From Taenia hydatigena (taxonomy: Eukaryota; Platyhelminthes; Cestoda; Cyclophyllidea; Taeniidae): a stretch of DNA of 64,000 bases. The notes under the pieces are model-generated. The model searched no databases. It saw nothing but the letters and a program-made list of their open reading frames with translations, and had not been told where the DNA came from. The stretch covers positions 3,353,034 through 3,417,033 of the forward strand of contig JADWOT020000002.1 of NCBI GenBank assembly GCA_036345935.2, given 5' to 3'. A program made the position numbers and the translations under genes. Shown here piece after piece: positions 60,525 through 64,000 of the stretch (positions within the stretch are counted from its first letter, which is position 1; the number at the start of each line of letters is the position of its first letter).

Positions 60525-62105
60525 TCCTCCACAATAACTAATAGAACACGTGGTGTGGCATTGCTAACGCTTAATCCCACCACCGACTGACCAGTGTGAA
60601 ATGGATGAGGCAAATGTATGTAAGTTCCGCAGTTCTATCAATTGCCAGCTAAGCGCCTTAAAATATCCCTCCACACTGACTTGTGACACACAAGATTTTG
60701 CACTGCTAAATCTTACTTTCGACACCGACAGACTGGTGTAATATTGATGACGAGAATATGTGGATTAGTTTTGCAGGTGTCACATGCTGTTCATGTGGTC
60801 AAGATTACCCTTCCACACTAATTGTTAGCACACAAGTAGTGGCATTTCTGATACTTACACCCACTACTGACGGGATGGTGTGCGATTGATTTCGATTGTA
60901 CATGAGTCAACTCTGCAGGTGTCTCGAATGCTATGGATGGGCCTAGATTAGCCCACCTTACTGACTTTAGGCGCACAAGTTTTGGAATTGCTGACACCTA
61001 CTCAAACATCCGACACACCGTTGTGCTTTTCAAGTCGCAATAATGCAAGGAATACTGCAGATCTGCCACACGAATACATTGCTTTCTAGGTTATCCTCTC
61101 ACGTTCATTGGTGTCACACAAGTTGTGACATTGCTAGCACTTACGCCCACCACCCACATACTGATGTGAATTTAACGTCGGGAGTGAATGAGTGATTTGT
61201 GCACTCATCGACCATTCTAATAATTGGGTCTAAATTATCCCTACCCATCAATGAAAAATAAGATGTGGCATTTGTAACACACCCACCCACCACTAACAGG
61301 CTGGTGTGAGACTGATTTCGATTGTATATGAGTCAATTCTGCAATTGTCTTTAATGTCATCTTTGGGGTGTAGATTTTCTTTCCAAACTGATGGTTGGCA
61401 TACAAGTAGTGGCATCGCTGTAGCTTGTAATCACCACTGGCACCCGGTGTGTTTTTAACGTTGCGCGTACATGGGTGAATTTTGTACGTCTCTAACTTGC
61501 CGCTTATGTGTTCTAAATTATCCTTCGACACTGATTTCTGGCACACAAGTTGTGGCAATGCTTACGCATGGCTACACTACTGACATACCTACGTGATTTT
61601 AAAGACGCAAAATGTGGATAAATTTTGCAGATCTCTCACATGACTGCAATGCATCCTAGTCTATCCCTCCACACCGATTGGTGGCACACAAGGCGTGGCA
61701 TTTCTGATAGTTGCTCCCACCACAGGTTAACCCGTGCCAAATGGAAAAGGCAGATGTGTGTAAATCCTACAGCTCTATCAATTGCCACCCATGCACTTTA
61801 GACCACCCCTTTACACTTATTGGTGGTGCACAAATCGTGCATTGCTGAAACTTACACCCACAACCATGAGACCGGTGTGTGCTTGCCGTCGCAATTACGT
61901 TCGTAAATTCCGCAGCTCTATTATATACCATTGACGCGGCACTGGTTGTCCCTCTTCTCTGACTTGTACCATAGATGTCTCAACATTGCTGACACTTGCA
62001 TTTACCCCCGAGGCACGTGTGCATTCTAAGATGCATTTGTATGGGTAAAATCAGCTGTTATATAACATGCCGCCCATGCTGTCCAGATTGTCCTTCAACA
62101 CATGT
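60525..62105 (-). repeat. ~142-bp satellite, minus orientation (about 11 monomers)
   Basis: Reverse-complement monomers in the inverse order of 53340-54720. For example CATAGATGTCTCAACATT at 61.97 kb mirrors the sequence near 53.44 kb. The array stops at about 62105, where the copied ankyrin 5' segment begins. Confidence 0.9.
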
Positions 62106-62112
62106 TGTCACA

Positions 62113-63083
62113 CATTAGTTCATGTCGTCGTTTGTATGCTTATGCATTCTTTTTGGTGATTTAATGCCAAAGACACATCAGACAAAGTTGAGGTGGAAAA
62201 CAATCTCATTTTGAAATGTCAGAAGTATTTACTCTCCTCTAATCCTGGAAGTCGGTGCTCACTAAACTATGCGACACACTGACACACATCCAGAAGCAAC
62301 TGATTACATGAATGTTCAGCTGCACGAATGTACACGCATTAGTTAGATGGAGGGTGTGGGTTTAAATTAGGTATAATCTGAAGGAGAAAAATCTGCATTC
62401 GCAAGTCAATTGTTCATCCTAAGCACCTTTCGGAGCCGTGAAAATTAATTATTTCTTCATACATGGCGAATTCGACTTACTCGAGCCCGTGCAGTTGGAA
62501 AAATGGGTTGGAAAAATCGCAGCATTGCTTTCTAAGTATGCTCTGAAACGGTAGATAGATTTGGATCCCAAGCACTCGAGTAAGAATTGTTGCCGCGATT
62601 ACAAAATCATTTTTCGCTCGGCTTGTATTCATTTCACGCTGATAGTTTTCATGCCAGCTTGTTTTATTTTAGCATTTGTGAGGTCACTTAGCAACGCGTC
62701 TCAAACGATTGAATCTTCGACCATTTCGTCCGTGAGGGCAACTCAGCAAGTGTTGGCGACTCCAGAATGCATGCGAATCCTCCTTTCTGTACATAGAATA
62801 CTTTGGTGTTTGTTACAGCACTGCTTTAGTGGCGACAACCATGTTTAATAAACAATGCTGCATTGAGTCCAAAAGTTTACTAACGCAAATTTAATTTGGT
62901 GTGGTATTATTCGAACAAAAATTGATGCCTCATCTGATTTCATGGTTGCTGACTCTGCTCAAACCTCCTGACCTAGATACCGATTCATTTCTTCCTCTAA
63001 TAGAAGTCGCAAATGGTAGCCGGTCCTTCGGGCGGTGATACTACCCCAATTACTCTGTCTCAAGCAGTAGACTCCAATATGCT
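62113..63083 (+). repeat. segmental duplication, copy B (satellite-flanked)
   Basis: Partner of 1776-2748 in the same orientation. It starts within a few bases of the end of the satellite array and ends inside the ankyrin exon. Confidence 0.9.
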
Positions 63084-63087
63084 TTAA
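63004..63087 (+). pseudogene. truncated copy of the first ankyrin exon
   Basis: The acceptor and the ATG at 63013 are kept, and the peptide starts MVAGPSGGDTTPITLSQAVD as in the 2.7 kb gene. Homology ends at ATGCT, and the joined sequence gives TAA two codons after SN. No donor or ankyrin repeats follow. It is a dead 5' fragment. Confidence 0.8.
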
Positions 63088-64000
63088 ACGCAACCAGTCT
63101 TACATCGTATTTAAATTTTTCCTCTAAGCTCATGCGTAAAACTGGTTACCAATAAGAACTGCAACTGTTTTGTGAGTTTACGCAGCATACAGCTTAAGAT
63201 TGTGCTTAAGATGGCATATAAAGCGAAATTCTTGTGACCATTTTGCATATGTGTGATTAAATTTCGATTACACAGCGCTCACTTCCCTTCTTAATGGTGC
63301 AGGTGGTCTTTAGCCTGCCTGCAGCAACCATAGATTCCAAACGACTTCAAAGGGCATATTTAACATCACAATACCGCATGATCTGGGAGGCTAATTTTGA
63401 TCACCGTCTTGTTGGAACCACACGTCACCCACATCTACGTCACACAAACTAGGCATGAAAACCGGATTATTTTGCCGCGATGGTAGGCACTATTAACAGT
63501 TATTACCTAATCAACCACAATTTTGATAAGACTACCCTAATTATGCTTTTGAGCCAAAGGGCATACCAAATAATTACACGTGATGGATGCACTTGTCTCG
63601 TGATCGGCTCTTGTGTATTTTCTGAGAAATAAGTACAGAGCGATGAAATGATTCGCAACGATTTGCCAAAAGGTGGCGATATTTAAGGCAGGCAAAATAT
63701 TTGTCTACATGTACCGTCTTTCCTTTCTCACAACCTCACACATTACCGATTCGCGTGTGCTATTTTAGCCGAATTTTTGCATCCCTACCTACAGCGAACA
63801 ATACGTTCTTAGCATACTGCACTACCCATGCAGCACGTCGGTGCATCACTGACTTGGGAATGAATGCATCAATCAACCTGAATGTGAGGATATTGGCAGG
63901 GGAAAAGTTCATGCTAGAATAATAATTCCCTTTGCGGAACTAAGCGGTCACAGCATTTTTACACAAACGCAACACTAGCTCAGTCTTCGTCAATCGCCTT
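63088..64000. other. no gene recognised
   Basis: Sequence beyond the duplication breakpoint with only short frames and no repeat landmarks. Confidence 0.4.

Noticed and set aside
61241..61558. Minus-strand frame of 105 codons
   Set aside because: Lies wholly inside satellite monomers and is not kept open in the other blocks.

Overview
This window looks like a piece of a tapeworm (cestode, most likely taeniid) nuclear genome. The clearest clue is three minus-strand exons between 12.6 and 17.9 kb. Each encodes a fibronectin type III (FN3) domain of the kind found in the taeniid host-protective oncosphere antigens (the EG95 / 45W / TSOL18 / TSOL45 families), with the phase-1 exon borders typical of FN3 modules. 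Candidate genes elsewhere have short introns with GT..AG borders. The sequence is AT-rich and gene-poor, and all coding matter seen is split into short exons or broken. I saw no bacterial operons, CRISPR array, tRNA or rRNA, and I recognise no transposase or reverse transcriptase.

Layout. 1.8-3.7 kb, plus strand: the 5' part of an ankyrin-repeat gene. Its first ~970 bases recur as a truncated, damaged copy at 62.1-63.1 kb. 3.7-5.3 kb, minus strand: coding-like exons of an unrecognised gene. 10.0-10.8 kb, minus strand: three candidate exons whose splice phases agree across both introns, tentatively PPR-like. 12.5-18.7 kb: a small cluster of FN3 oncosphere-antigen-type genes. The outer copies come from one duplication of about 1.2 kb, and one of them carries a nonsense codon. 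22.2-24.2 kb, plus strand: two phase-compatible exons of an unknown acidic protein, followed by a coding-like stretch with stops. 30.9-31.6 kb: a frame-hopping coding relic.

The right half (38-64 kb) is dominated by repeats. There is a direct tandem duplication of 510 bases whose two copies meet at the only N in the window (38,460). There are two older long direct duplications (43.2/47.0 kb and 50.6/52.4 kb). Most striking is a family of ~142-bp satellite monomers in blocks of both orientations at 40.8-42.2, 51.4-51.8, 53.1-55.5, 56.1-56.5 and 59.8-62.1 kb. Monomer subtypes keep their order between blocks, so whole higher-order blocks have been copied and inverted. At 40.9-42.1 kb two 313-base arms are almost identical inverted copies around a 554-base loop.

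How it fits together: the left half is a gene neighbourhood with ongoing local duplication and decay. The right half is a satellite-rich domain that has captured a copy of the ankyrin gene's 5' end. Exon calls rest on reading frame, splice signals, phase agreement and similarity between copies inside the window. Family names come from recognition only, and nothing was searched.
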